DNA from: Onion yellows phytoplasma OY-M | GTDB lineage: Bacteria > Bacillota_I > Bacilli_A > Acholeplasmatales > Acholeplasmataceae | Length of the DNA: 64,000 bases | Assembly: GCA_000009845.1 (NCBI GenBank) | Contig: AP006628.2 | Coordinates: 124,001 to 188,000 of the forward strand | Direction of reading: 5' to 3' | Shown: in pieces, positions 17,035-28,424 of the stretch | How the letters are laid out: each line of letters starts with the position of its first letter | Position numbering within the stretch: the first letter of the stretch is position 1 | Translations under genes and position numbers: made by a program | The notes under the pieces: generated by a model | What the model was told of the DNA's origin: nothing | Seen by the model: only the letters and a program-made list of their open reading frames with translations | Databases searched by the model: none

Positions 17035-17751
17035 TTGTATTTTTCCATCACTCAAAAGACTAAAAAGACTTTGCATAAATATATTCTAGCAGCTCATATA
17101 CTTGCTTTAGCTCTTATATTATTTCATTTTTCTAAACAAATGGGGCTATATGATTATTTTAGGTCTCCTTTAACTTATAAAGCTTATTTTAATCTGGCCT
17201 TAGTACCTTTATTTTATTTAGGGTTTTTCTTTGGATTTAAGAAAGCTTATTTAATGCTTTTTATTTATCTGTTTTGTGAATTTGTAACTACTTTGGGACA
17301 TTTTTGGATTTTAGCTGATTATGATATTTTTTTGCTTGAAAAAATAAATATTAATAAAGTAGCTTTTTTTATACTGAATTATCTTTTAAAAACTTTAATA
17401 CCTCTTTTATCTTGGTCTTTTACAGGATTATTATATTGTAAAGATTTAAGTCATTTTAATATTAATAAAAAAAATATTATACGTTTATTAAGTATTTTAA
17501 TTATAATTATGTTAATTCATGCTTGTCTTTATGCTATAAATGGTTATTTATGTTATTTGCCAAGTATTAAATATATTCTAAAAGATAATCCATATTATAA
17601 TATCTTTTTTGCTAATGAAATAACTTCCTTTATCACTATTTTTGTTCTTAATTTAGAAACAGTTATTACTTGTAATTTATTATTATTTGGTTGTGTTATT
17701 TATCTTAATCCAAGATTAAAGATTATTTATCAAACTTATTTTTATGAATAA
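17035..17751 (+). CDS. six-helix membrane protein, probable ECF transporter S component (ThiT-like)
   Basis: The start is TTG at 17035, set by AAAGGAG 8 bases upstream. The 238-residue product has about six membrane helices. Several features follow the thiamine-type S component pattern. ALVPLFYLGFFFGFKKAYLM is like the P-x-x-x-x-G-x-x-x-G-x-K loop. ILNYLLKTLIPLLSWSFTGL resembles the helix before the second loop, and HACLYAINGYLCYLP resembles the H-x-x-x-G-x-x-x-W region. S components bind a vitamin and dock on a shared ECF module, which is not in this window. The family call is by pattern only. It could be another vitamin S component. A 20-base tandem duplication overlaps its stop codon. Confidence 0.5.
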   Translation: MYFSITQKTKKTLHKYILAAHILALALILFHFSKQMGLYDYFRSPLTYKAYFNLALVPLFYLGFFFGFKKAYLMLFIYLFCEFVTTLGHFWILADYDIFLLEKININKVAFFILNYLLKTLIPLLSWSFTGLLYCKDLSHFNINKKNIIRLLSILIIIMLIHACLYAINGYLCYLPSIKYILKDNPYYNIFFANEITSFITIFVLNLETVITCNLLLFGCVIYLNPRLKIIYQTYFYE

Positions 17752-17783
17752 ACAATAACATAAATGAATAAACAATAACATAA
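17744..17783 (+). repeat. 20-base tandem duplication over a stop codon
   Basis: ATGAATAAACAATAACATAA occurs twice in a row (17744-17763, 17764-17783). The stop codon of the membrane protein gene lies in the first copy. Confidence 0.85.
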
Positions 17784-17889
17784 ATGAAAAACTTTTTTTG
17801 CAATTCCCAATAAGACAAATTTAATAATATTTACCAAAAATATAAAATAAATTTTTGAATCCTCCCAACCAAATTATTTTTTTTAATAC

Positions 17890-17918
17890 TTGCCAATTAT
17901 TAAATCTTATGATATAAT
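17890..17918 (+). promoter_or_regulatory. groESL promoter
   Basis: TTGCCA (17890-17895), 17 bases, TATAAT (17913-17918). It is about 100 bases upstream of groES. Confidence 0.8.
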
Positions 17919-17920
17919 AA

Positions 17921-17936
17921 AAGTGCTTTGGCACTT
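17921..17936. promoter_or_regulatory. inverted repeat at the groESL transcription start (possible operator)
   Basis: AAGTGC and GCACTT around TTTG lie exactly where transcription should begin. The element sits where CIRCE is found in other bacteria, but its arms are in the opposite order (CIRCE has GCACTC then GAGTGC), so it is not a plain CIRCE site. Confidence 0.45.
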
Positions 17937-18018
17937 AAATTATTTATTGCCAAAATTAAATCATTACAAAAATATTTTATTTGCTATAATAAATTATTAA
18001 ATTAAAAGGAGTTTAATC

Positions 18019-18288
18019 ATGAAACAAAAAACAATTATCCCTTTACATGACAATGTTGTTTTAAAATTGAAAATGGAAGAAACTAAAACAGCTAGCGGAA
18101 TTATTTTGGCTTTATCAGAAAAAGAAAAATCCTCTGTTGGGGTTGTTGTTGGAGTAGGTTCCAAAGTTGAAGGTTTAAAAAAAGATGATGAAGTAGTTTA
18201 TAAAAGCTATTCTGGTAGCAAAGTTACTTTAGGAGAAAAAGATTATTTAATTGTTGCTGTAAAAGATATTTTGGCACAAATTAAATAA
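18019..18288 (+). CDS. groES: co-chaperonin GroES
   Basis: The 89-residue protein begins MKQKTIIPLHDNVVLKLKM and carries the mobile loop ETKTASGIILAL and the C-terminal VAVKDILA. It caps GroEL and is the normal partner of the gene 190 bases downstream. AAAAGGAG lies before the ATG. A good promoter and a promoter-overlapping inverted repeat precede it. Confidence 0.96.
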   Translation: MKQKTIIPLHDNVVLKLKMEETKTASGIILALSEKEKSSVGVVVGVGSKVEGLKKDDEVVYKSYSGSKVTLGEKDYLIVAVKDILAQIK

Positions 18289-18455
18289 GATAATATAGAT
18301 AAGATAAATAATTATAAACTAAGTATTAATAAATAAAAAGACAATATTTTAAACTTTTTTTAAAATTATAAATCATAAAATTATAAATATTAATTAAATA
18401 TCAATAAATCAATAAATAAAGATATAAAGATATAATAAGATATAATAATCAATAA

Positions 18456-20090
<1,635 letters not shown>

Positions 20091-20167
20091 TTTTTTATAA
20101 CTAATAAAGCTTTATTTTTTTAATTATTGTCTCCCATTTTTCCTTTTTTCATGTTAAAATAATAGTA

Positions 20168-20212
20168 GGTTTTGATTGTCTTTTAACTCTTTGTTAGAAA
20201 ACAACTCAAACC
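20168..20212 (+). promoter_or_regulatory. long stem-loop in the amp leader
   Basis: The left arm starts GGTTTTGATTGTC and the right arm ends CAACTCAAACC. Inside, TTTTAAC pairs with GTTAGAAA around TCTTT. Nearly 17 pairs form with one mismatch and small bulges. It ends 35 bases before the amp start and has no T run, so it looks like an mRNA processing or stability element, not a terminator. Confidence 0.45.
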
Positions 20213-20247
20213 ATATAATTATATAACGCAAGAAAGGAGAACAAACA

Positions 20248-20949
20248 ATGCAAAATCAAAAAAATCAAAAATCTTTAGTTGCTAAAGTTTTAGTTTTATT
20301 TGCTGCTGTTGCTTTAATGTTTGTTGGCGTTCAAGTTTTTGCTGATGATAAACTAGATTTAAACACTTTAGAATGTAAAGACGCTCTTGAACTTACTGCT
20401 GCTGATGCAGCTGATGCAGAAAAAGTTGTTAAACAATGGAAAGTTCAAAACACTTCATTGAATGCAAAAGTAACAAAAGATTCTGTAAAAGTAGCGGTTG
20501 CTGATAATAAAGTAACAGTTACACCTGCAGATGGTGATGCTGGAAAAGCTTTATCAGGTTCAAAAATATTAAATTTAGTAGGCGTATGTGAATTAAATAA
20601 ATTAACTTTAGGCACAGAAAAAAAACTTACACTTACAGTTAAAGATGGCAAAGTAGATGCAGAAGCTGGTTTAAAAGCTTTAAAAGAAGCTGGAGCTAAA
20701 GTTCCTGCAACTGTAAACAAAGACGACGTAACTTTCACAGTTGGTAAAGACGACAATGCTAATAAAGTTACTGTTAAAGCTGTAGATGGTAAAACTACTG
20801 TTTCAGGACAAGTTGTCTTTGAATTTACTGTAGCTAAAACACCTTGGTACAAAACAGTGTGGTTCTTAACATTAGTAGCTGTTGTAGTTGTTGCTGCCGT
20901 TGCTGGTGGTGTGTTTTTCTTTGTTAAAAAAAACAAAAAAAATAAATAA
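20248..20949 (+). CDS. amp: antigenic membrane protein (immunodominant surface protein)
   Basis: The 233-residue product has an N-terminal signal sequence (about 1-32, with VLVLFAAVALMFVGVQVFA and a likely cut after FADD), a central region of about 170 residues rich in Lys, Ala, Val and Thr, and a single C-terminal membrane helix (about 205-227, VWFLTLVAVVVVAAVAGG) followed by a Lys tail. This is the layout of phytoplasma Amp, the dominant surface protein that in the aster yellows group binds insect-vector actin. AAAGGAG lies 9 bases before the ATG and a strong terminator follows. The position after groEL agrees. The exposed middle domain of this family is known to vary between strains. Confidence 0.93.
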   Translation: MQNQKNQKSLVAKVLVLFAAVALMFVGVQVFADDKLDLNTLECKDALELTAADAADAEKVVKQWKVQNTSLNAKVTKDSVKVAVADNKVTVTPADGDAGKALSGSKILNLVGVCELNKLTLGTEKKLTLTVKDGKVDAEAGLKALKEAGAKVPATVNKDDVTFTVGKDDNANKVTVKAVDGKTTVSGQVVFEFTVAKTPWYKTVWFLTLVAVVVVAAVAGGVFFFVKKNKKNK

Positions 20950-20970
20950 TCTTATTTAATCATTATTTAA

Positions 20971-21001
20971 AAAGCTAGGTTTTTTAACCTAGTTTTTTTT
21001 A
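20971..21001 (+). terminator. Rho-independent terminator after amp
   Basis: CTAGGTT (20975-20981) pairs with AACCTAG (20986-20992) around TTTT, followed by eight T. Confidence 0.9.
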
Positions 21002-21354
21002 TTTATCTTTATTATTAATAATAGTTTTTAGCAATAAAATAATCTTTATAAATACAATTATAATCAAAAATTATTATTAATAATAAAAAAGAATCAATTA
21101 TAAGGTTTTATTTGGGAAAATTATTAAAAAATTATATAATATATATAATGGTTTTATTTTTTTTATCATCCCAAACCATAAATTAAATATTTATCAATTT
21201 ATTTAACATCATAAAAAATTATTAAATTATTTAAATATAAACAATAAAAATTATAGTTATTATTATAAATTATCTTAATAAAAAATATTAATTATCATAA
21301 ATATTAATCTTTAATTATTAAATAATGAATAACTAAGGAAGCAAATGAAAGAAA
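21002..21354. other. A+T-rich gap before nadE
   Basis: No ORF, tRNA or clear promoter is seen. Several TATAAT-like strings occur by chance in the A+T-rich sequence. AAGGAAG near 21335 lies 13 bases before the nadE start. Confidence 0.5.
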
Positions 21355-23289
21355 ATGTACAAAAACGGTTCTATTAAAATTGAATTAGCAAGCCCTCCTT
21401 TAACAGTAGGTAATCCCTTAAAAAATGCTTATAGTATGCAAAATGTTCTAAACAAAAGTAAAGCCAGTTTTGTTTTGTTCCCCGAACTTTGTTTAAGTAG
21501 TTATACAGCAGGAGATCTTTTTTTTGAAACTACTTTTTTAGAACAAAATTTTCAAGCTCTAGATTGGCTTTTAAAAAATAATTCTTTTGAAGGAGTCTAT
21601 ATTTTAGGTATGCCTCTTGCTTTGCATGAAGTTTTATTTAATGTAGCAGTTATCATTCAAAAAGATAAAATATTAGGAATAACCCCTAAAAAAACTATTC
21701 CCAATTATAAAGAATTTAGCGAAAAAAGATGGTTTCAATCAGGCAAAACCTGCGAATCCCAATACATCCAAATTTTGGGTCAAACAGTTCCTTTTGGAGA
21801 TGTTTTATTTATTAATTCCCAATTTGATCTTATTTTTGGCGTAGAAATTTGTCAAGATTTATGGACTGTCTTTTCTCCTGGTGATCTACTTTCCTTAAAC
21901 GGCGCTCATTTAATTTTTAATCCTTCTGCCTCAACCGATCACATAGGCAAACTTGATTTAAGAAAAAATGCCGTTCTTGATCATTCGCGCAAACAAATTG
22001 GAGGCTATTTTTACACTAGTAGCGGAATTACTGAATCTACTGTTGATAATTTATTTTCCAATCACAAAATGGCTGCTTTGTTAGGCGAAATGGTCGCCGA
22101 AAAGATTATTTATCAGATGTAAGTTTAGTAGTTGATGTTTGTGTGATTAATTAATTTCAAGAAAAATGATACTACTTATGGTGACCAAGAATAGGAAACA
22201 CATCCCTTTTTAAAAGCTTATTTTGAACTCCAAGAAACGCCCCATTATCACTTTGAAAAACCAATTAATCAAACACCTTTTATTCCTCAATCAAATGTTG
22301 CTTCGCATTTAAAATTGGCAAATGAAATCCAAGTATTAGCACTTAAAACTAAACTTAGCAATTTAAACGCCAAAATAATTGTAGAAATTACTGAAAATAT
22401 TAATGATTTGTTAACTTTGGTAGTTGCTTTTCAAAGCTTTTCCTTGTTGCAAAAACCGTTAGAAGATTTCATTGTAATCCTAAATCCACTTCTTTTTTCC
22501 AACCAAACTCATTATCAACTCCTCAAAGATTTTTTACAAACCAAAGGAGTTTTCCACATTTGTGAAAGTAGTTTTTTAAAGAAAAAAGATTTGTTAGCCT
22601 TTTTGGGACTTGACAAAACTGATGCCACCACTAACACAACTAATCTAACTGATGCCACAAATGACACAAGCGCAACAAATGAAATAAATGAAGCAAACGA
22701 AACAGCTACTTTATTCAACGATATTAACAACATTTCTACTTTGTCAAACGAACTTGCTTCTTGTTCCAAAGACCTAGATCAAGTTTTTTTAAAGGAATTA
22801 GCTTCCCAAACACAAAAGTTTTTGTTGTTAGAAAATAATAATTTTTCGGATATGGCTTTAGGAAAAAACAATCCTCGTAGTCATTACGACCACATTTATA
22901 ATGTCAATGCTGGCGTTCCTAATGTTTTAGTCAAAGAATTATTACTTTATCATTTAGAAAAAAACTATTTACAAATTGCACCTGCCTTAAAAAAATTATA
23001 TCAAAAATTAGTGCAAGAAAATATCAATCAAAAATTAATTATGGAAGATTTTATTCTTTGTTGCCGCATTAAAAAAGGCTTTACCAAAACCAAAATTGCT
23101 TGGTTGTTGCAAATTGCCTTTGATTTGAGTCCAGAAAAAAGCAATCAATTAGTTGTTTCATATCTGAAAACTTTTTATCAAAATCAATTTAAAAGACAAA
23201 ATATGGCACCAGGTCCTAAAGTTTTAGAAAATAGTCTTTCGCCCAGAAACGAATTTTTGCTTCCTATTTATCTACAAAGACAAGAATAA
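21355..23289 (+). pseudogene. nadE: NAD+ synthetase (glutamine-hydrolysing), decayed
   Basis: The first ORF (to 22122) is the nitrilase-type glutaminase domain with its Glu (FPELCLSSYT), Lys (KKTIPNYKEF) and Cys (GVEICQDLW) all kept. Frameshift(s) and TGA, TAA and TAG codons follow between 22120 and 22195. The second ORF (22315-23289) is the synthetase domain. There the SGGxDS ATP-pyrophosphatase loop expected after KIIV is replaced by EITENINDLLTLVVA, and the TGDLSE motif has become ENNNFSDMALG. YNVNAGVPNVLVK still marks the family. A Thr/Asn-rich insert lies near 22620-22740. Loss of both the frame and the active site means the enzyme is dead. The place after groEL-amp agrees with nadE in related strains. 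Confidence 0.85.
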
Positions 23290-23400
23290 AAAGCAATAAA
23301 TCAAAGTTCTAAAAATCTCAAAACATCAATAAATATCATCAAAATAACAAATCAAAACACACACACATAACAAATTAAAAACAAAGAAAAGGAGCAAAAA

Positions 23401-24537
23401 ATGACAAAAGTTGTTGTTGGTTTATCAGGCGGAGTTGATAGTGCCGTTGCTGCTTTTCTTTTAAAAAAACAAGGTTATTTGGTAGAAGCAGTTTTTATGC
23501 GTAATTGGGATAGCAATCTTAATTTTGATATCCAAGGTAATCCCACTTTAAATGACATATGCTCGCAAGAACTAGATTATAAAGATTCCTTAAAAGTGTC
23601 TGAACAACTAGGAATTAAGTTGCATCGTGTTGATTTTATTGAAGAATATTGGCAAAAAGTCTTTATGTCTTTTATCAAAGCCTTTGAAAATAATCTTACT
23701 CCGAATCCTGATATTTTGTGTAATAATGAAATTAAATTTAGAGCTTTTATTGAGTATGCAACAACAAAACTTGCCCCTCAATATATTGCTATGGGACATT
23801 ATGCTAACATTATATATGAAACTTCTTCAGACCAAAAATTAGTTCCACGACTTGCTTGTGCTGTTGACCAAAACAAAGATCAAACTTATTTTTTATCACA
23901 ACTAACAACTAAACAATTACAAAATATTTTGTTTCCTTTGGGCAATCTCACAAAACAAGAAGTACGCCAAATTGCTTTAGAAAATAATTTAATTAATGCC
24001 ACTAAAAAAGATTCCACAGGGATTTGTTTTATTGGTGAAAGAAATTTTTTTCAATTTTTAAGCAACTATTTACCCGCTCAAAAAGGTGATATTAAAACTT
24101 TGGATGGGACTTTTTTAGCACATCATAAAGGAGTAATGTATTATACCATAGGGCAACGTAAAAATTTAGGTTTGGGTGATGTTCCCAGCCAAAAACCTTG
24201 GTTTGTCGTTGGCAAACACCTTCCAACTAACACTTTATACGTAGAACAAGGTAGCACACATCCTTATTTATACAGCGACAAAGCCTTAATTGGTGATATT
24301 GTTTGGCGCGGCAAAAAAACCAATTTGCACCTACAAGCCAAAATGCGCTACCGCCAACCCAATCAAGACGTTATTTTAACTTGGCTAGACCAAAACAACT
24401 TAGAAATTCATTATCCTCAAACAATTAAAGCAGTAACTCCAGGGCAAATATGTGCTTTTTATGATAAAAATATTTGTTGTGGTGCAGGCGTTATTAAAGA
24501 AGTTTATTTTCAAGGCACAAAAAGACTATACACTTAA
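23401..24537 (+). CDS. mnmA: tRNA-specific 2-thiouridylase
   Basis: A 378-residue PP-loop enzyme. It has SGGVDS at 9-14, the first catalytic Cys in PNPDILCNNE (C107) and the second in DSTGICFIGE (C209). It makes 2-thiouridine at the wobble base of tRNA for Lys, Glu and Gln in the cytoplasm, with sulfur passed from a cysteine desulfurase. AAAGGAG precedes the ATG. The gene ends about 67 bases before rel, so cotranscription is likely. Confidence 0.96.
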   Translation: MTKVVVGLSGGVDSAVAAFLLKKQGYLVEAVFMRNWDSNLNFDIQGNPTLNDICSQELDYKDSLKVSEQLGIKLHRVDFIEEYWQKVFMSFIKAFENNLTPNPDILCNNEIKFRAFIEYATTKLAPQYIAMGHYANIIYETSSDQKLVPRLACAVDQNKDQTYFLSQLTTKQLQNILFPLGNLTKQEVRQIALENNLINATKKDSTGICFIGERNFFQFLSNYLPAQKGDIKTLDGTFLAHHKGVMYYTIGQRKNLGLGDVPSQKPWFVVGKHLPTNTLYVEQGSTHPYLYSDKALIGDIVWRGKKTNLHLQAKMRYRQPNQDVILTWLDQNNLEIHYPQTIKAVTPGQICAFYDKNICCGAGVIKEVYFQGTKRLYT

Positions 24538-24604
24538 TTTATTTTTTGATTTCTTTTATTTTCTTTGCGTTTTTTTGCAAATCCTTAAAAAAGAAGGTGA
24601 TAAG

Positions 24605-26842
24605 ATGATTTTAGATTCCGATTTAACTTTAGAAAAAGATACATTATATCAAGATTTAATGGCTGTGATTTCCAAAAATATTCAAGATGCCACCATTTTG
24701 CAAAAAATTACTCAAGCCTATCTTTTTGCCAAAGAAAAACATCACGGGCAAACACGTTTTACAGGAGAACCCTATATTATTCATCCTTGTGCAGTGACTA
24801 AAATTTTGGCACAATTAAACAGCGAACCCAATACTTTAATGGCAGGATTACTCCACGATGTTTTGGAAGACACTAATGCTACTATGCAAGATTTAACTTC
24901 TTTGTTTGGCGAAGACGTGGCTTATTTAGTTTATCGGGCAACTAAACTTACCAAAATTGCTTTTCACAAAAATCAAGGACATGCCGATAATCAACAAAAA
25001 ATGTTTTTAGCAATGGCAAAAGATATTAGAGTTGTTATTGTAAAGATTGCTGACCGCTTGCACAATATGCAAACTTTAAATTCGATGCCTTCAGAAAAAC
25101 AATTACGTATTGCCAAAGAAACCTTAGAAATTCACGCTCCTTTAACACATCGTTTAGGGCTTTTTGAAATTAAATCACAATTAGAAGATTTGTCTCTAAG
25201 ATATGCTTTTCCTCAAGAATACTATCGTGTTTCTAATTTAATTCGGTTAAAAAAACAACAACGTGAAGAATCAATTACCAAAATTATCACCAATATTAAA
25301 TCTCTTTTAGACAGCCACCAACTCAAAAATTACACTATTAAAGGGCGTGTCAAAAATATTTATAGTATTTATAAAAAAATTGTTAAAAGAAAAGTTAGTT
25401 TTGAAGAAATCTTTGACCTTTTAGCTATTCGAATTATTGTGCCTACTGTGGATTTGTGTTATCAATGTTTAGGGATTATTCACGGTCATTTTTCGCCACT
25501 TCCCCTAAGATTTAAAGACTATATTGCAGTTCCTAAACCTAATCTTTATCAATCTTTGCATACAACTGTTTTAACTAAGGATGGCTCTTTGTTTGAAATG
25601 CAAATAAGAACTCAAGAAATGGATGAAATTGCTGAAAAAGGAATTGCTGCTCACTGGGCTTATAAAGAAAATAAAACTTATTCCCAAGAAGCTAAACAAC
25701 TAGAACTTGCCAAAAAATTAAGATGGTATCAAGAATTAGTTAAAATTACTATGGATGCCAAAAATCATCCCGAAGAAACACCCAAAGAATTTGTAGATTC
25801 TATTAAAAATGATATTTTAAGTGATAATGTCTATGTTTTTACTCCTACTCAAGAAGTATTTGAGCTTCCCAAAGGTTCTACCCCCATTGATTTTGCCTTT
25901 CGTATTCATTCCGCAGTAGGAAGCAAAATGACAGCAGCCATCATTAACGGGCAAATTGTACCAATTGATTATCAACTCAAAAATGGTGATATTATTTCGA
26001 TTAAAACCAATAAAAATATTTTATCAGTTAATAAAGACTGGTTGCGCATGGTAAAAACAACACATGCCAAAAGAAAAATTAAAGGTTTTTTAAAAAAAGA
26101 TATCAAAGAAAATAAAACTGAATATTTAGCAGAGATTCAAAAAGGAAAAGATATTATTGAAAAAGAATTAACTGCCAATAAAATTGAACTTTCCTTGCTT
26201 GATAATAATTTTGTCCAAAAACATTTTGAGCGTTACAATATTCAAACTCTTAATGATTTTTATTATGAAATTGCTAAAAAACAATTAAATCCTAAGTCAT
26301 TAATTAATAAATTGCTTGTTTTAACCAAAGAAACTTTAAGTCAAAATATTTTGCAAAAACAAATGGCAAAATCGCATAAAAAACTCAAACATCAAAGTGA
26401 GACAGGCGTTATTATTGAAGGTCTTAGAAATCCTAAATTAAAATTGGCAAGTTGTTGCACCCCTATTTATAACGACGAAATCCTAGGATTTGTCACTAAA
26501 GGAAGAGGTATTATTGTGCATCGCAAGGAATGTAATAATTTAGCTCAATGTGATGAAAAAAGATTAATTACTGCTTCATGGCAACAAGACCCTACTATTG
26601 CTAAATATCCTGCTTGGATTAGTATTATTGCCTCTACCAAAGATACTTTAGTGCAACAAATTATTAATAAAATTAACAGTTTTAATGTAAGTATTTTAGA
26701 ATTTAATGTTATTAATAAACAAAAATTAGAAACTATTATTAAGATTAGGATTTTAATAGCTAATACTAAAGAATTAAATAATCTAATTACTAATTTATAT
26801 AAAATTTCGCAAATTTATCAAATTCAAAGAATCAATAATTAA
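24605..26842 (+). CDS. rel: bifunctional (p)ppGpp synthetase/hydrolase
   Basis: The full-length Rel/SpoT protein has 745 residues. It starts with a hydrolase HD domain (YIIHPCAV, LLHDVLEDT, VKIADRLHNMQT). The synthetase follows (DLLAIRIIV, FKDYIAVPKPNLYQSLHTT, EMQIRTQEMDEIAEKG), then a TGS domain (VYVFTPTQEVFELPKGSTPI), a Cys-containing zinc-finger region (LASCCTPI, VHRKECNNL) and a C-terminal ACT domain. It controls the stringent response. The start is ATG 24605 with AAGAAGGTG in front. A longer frame from 24452 overlaps mnmA and is not used. Confidence 0.95.
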   Translation: MILDSDLTLEKDTLYQDLMAVISKNIQDATILQKITQAYLFAKEKHHGQTRFTGEPYIIHPCAVTKILAQLNSEPNTLMAGLLHDVLEDTNATMQDLTSLFGEDVAYLVYRATKLTKIAFHKNQGHADNQQKMFLAMAKDIRVVIVKIADRLHNMQTLNSMPSEKQLRIAKETLEIHAPLTHRLGLFEIKSQLEDLSLRYAFPQEYYRVSNLIRLKKQQREESITKIITNIKSLLDSHQLKNYTIKGRVKNIYSIYKKIVKRKVSFEEIFDLLAIRIIVPTVDLCYQCLGIIHGHFSPLPLRFKDYIAVPKPNLYQSLHTTVLTKDGSLFEMQIRTQEMDEIAEKGIAAHWAYKENKTYSQEAKQLELAKKLRWYQELVKITMDAKNHPEETPKEFVDSIKNDILSDNVYVFTPTQEVFELPKGSTPIDFAFRIHSAVGSKMTAAIINGQIVPIDYQLKNGDIISIKTNKNILSVNKDWLRMVKTTHAKRKIKGFLKKDIKENKTEYLAEIQKGKDIIEKELTANKIELSLLDNNFVQKHFERYNIQTLNDFYYEIAKKQLNPKSLINKLLVLTKETLSQNILQKQMAKSHKKLKHQSETGVIIEGLRNPKLKLASCCTPIYNDEILGFVTKGRGIIVHRKECNNLAQCDEKRLITASWQQDPTIAKYPAWISIIASTKDTLVQQIINKINSFNVSILEFNVINKQKLETIIKIRILIANTKELNNLITNLYKISQIYQIQRINN

Positions 26843-27152
26843 ATAATTTATTATTTATAATGCAGACAATTATTTATTCCCCATTTATTTTTATTTTATT
26901 TTACTCCATATATTAATGATGCCTTATTAAAATTATTTTGTTTATTGTGTGTTTGTGTGTATTTTTTAAATCATTTTCATGTATTTTTTAAAGTTTTATT
27001 AGCACCAAAAATTAAAAAATATAAAATCTCCAACAACAAAAACCCAAAAAGCTTTATCAAAACTTTTATCCCAAAATAACAAAAAAATAACAAAAAAATA
27101 ATCATCACAAAATTAAAACCCAACCCAATCCCAAAAGCAAAGGAGCCCAAAG
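26843..27152. other. gap between rel and hisS
   Basis: A+T-rich and with a strong A bias in the second half. No ORF, T-box, tRNA or terminator stem is seen. An AAAGGAG site (about 27139-27145) serves hisS. Confidence 0.55.
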
Positions 27153-28421
27153 ATGTTTTCTAAAATTAAAGGTACTTATGATTTGATGTCAGATAAAATG
27201 GTTTGTTGGCAAAAAGTAGAAAATCACATTCGCACTTTGTTTGCCAAGTATCATTTGCAAGAAATAAGAACCCCTATAATTGAATATCGTGGTGTTTTTG
27301 ATAGAGCAGCTCAACATTCAGAAATGGTTTCCAAAGAAACTTATACTTTTGCAGATAAAAAAGAACGTTTTATTACTTTGCGTCCCGAAGGAACTGCTGG
27401 TGTTATTCGTAGTTATGTGGAAAATAAATTAGATAAAACCTCACAATTACACAAGTTTTTTTATTATGGACCTTGTTTTCGCTATGAAAGACCTCAAAAA
27501 GGACGCTATCGTCAATTTCATCAAGTAGGAGTAGAAATTTTAGGACAATCAAACCCTTTTTTAGATGTAGAAGTAATTGCTCTTGCCTATGAAACCATCA
27601 AATCATTAGGGATTTGTGATATTACTGTGAAGATTAATTCTTTGGGATGTAAAACTACATACAATAATTATTTACAAGTTTTTAAAAACTATTTACAAGC
27701 ACACTATCAACAATTATGTCCTTTATGTCAAGAAAGATTTGAAAAAAATATTTTGCGTATTTGGGATTGTAAAAATTGTAACAACGAACCTTTTTTAAAG
27801 CAAGCACCACGCATTTTTGACCATCTTGTTGAGGACGCCAAAGTTCGTTTTTTACAAGTTTTAGAAGGGCTTAAACAAATGAATGTTAATTTTGAATTGT
27901 GTCATGATTTAGTACGTGGACTTGATTATTATACTCATAGCGTTTTTGAAATTGTTTATAATAACGAACAAGGACATCAAGCAGTTTTAGGTGGGGGTGG
28001 TTGTTATGATAATTTAGTTACTTTATTTGGAGGAAACCCTTCGCCTGGTATTGGTTTTGCCTTAGGCATGGAACGTTTAATGTCGATTTTAGCCACTCAT
28101 TCTTTTTGCAATAAAAATATCTTACCTTCTTTGGATGCCTTTATATTAGTTAGTGTGCCGCAATTTTTTTATCAAGGACTTGCACTTGCGACAACTCTCC
28201 GCCATCAAGGTTTTTCCGCCGATCTTAATTATCAGTTTTTATCTTTTTCCAAAAGTCTCAAACAAGCCTTAAAACAACAACCCCTTTATCTTTTAATTCT
28301 GGGACCAAAAGAATTTGACAACAATCAAATTACAATCAAAAATACTGACACCCAACAGCAAACCACCATATTGCAAAAAGATGTTGTTTCTTATTTTCAA
28401 AACAACAAGGAGTTAAATTAA
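27153..28421 (+). CDS. hisS: histidyl-tRNA synthetase
   Basis: A class II synthetase of 422 residues. It has motif 2 (PCFRYERPQKGRYRQFHQ), the histidine loop LVRGLDYYTH, the GGGGCYDNL loop and motif 3 (GIGFALGMERL), then a C-terminal anticodon-binding domain. It charges tRNA-His. The stop is 3 bases before the aspS ATG, and hisS-aspS is a common pair in Firmicutes. It opens a tightly packed run hisS-aspS-tilS. Confidence 0.96.
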   Translation: MFSKIKGTYDLMSDKMVCWQKVENHIRTLFAKYHLQEIRTPIIEYRGVFDRAAQHSEMVSKETYTFADKKERFITLRPEGTAGVIRSYVENKLDKTSQLHKFFYYGPCFRYERPQKGRYRQFHQVGVEILGQSNPFLDVEVIALAYETIKSLGICDITVKINSLGCKTTYNNYLQVFKNYLQAHYQQLCPLCQERFEKNILRIWDCKNCNNEPFLKQAPRIFDHLVEDAKVRFLQVLEGLKQMNVNFELCHDLVRGLDYYTHSVFEIVYNNEQGHQAVLGGGGCYDNLVTLFGGNPSPGIGFALGMERLMSILATHSFCNKNILPSLDAFILVSVPQFFYQGLALATTLRHQGFSADLNYQFLSFSKSLKQALKQQPLYLLILGPKEFDNNQITIKNTDTQQQTTILQKDVVSYFQNNKELN

Positions 28422-28424
28422 TTC

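Noticed and set aside
17921-17936. CIRCE element for groESL
   Set aside because: The half-sites are in the reverse order and the spacer is 4 and not 9 bases. It is kept only as an undefined inverted repeat.
20445-20936. 163-codon antisense ORF in amp
   Set aside because: Shadow of the Ala/Val/Lys/Thr-rich amp frame, with no ribosome site.
24452-24604. Longer N-terminus for Rel from 24452
   Set aside because: It overlaps the mnmA coding end and reads a Phe-rich stretch. The ATG at 24605 has a ribosome site and fits the family.
26843-27152. T-box leader before hisS
   Set aside because: No T-box core sequence and no antiterminator/terminator pair is seen.
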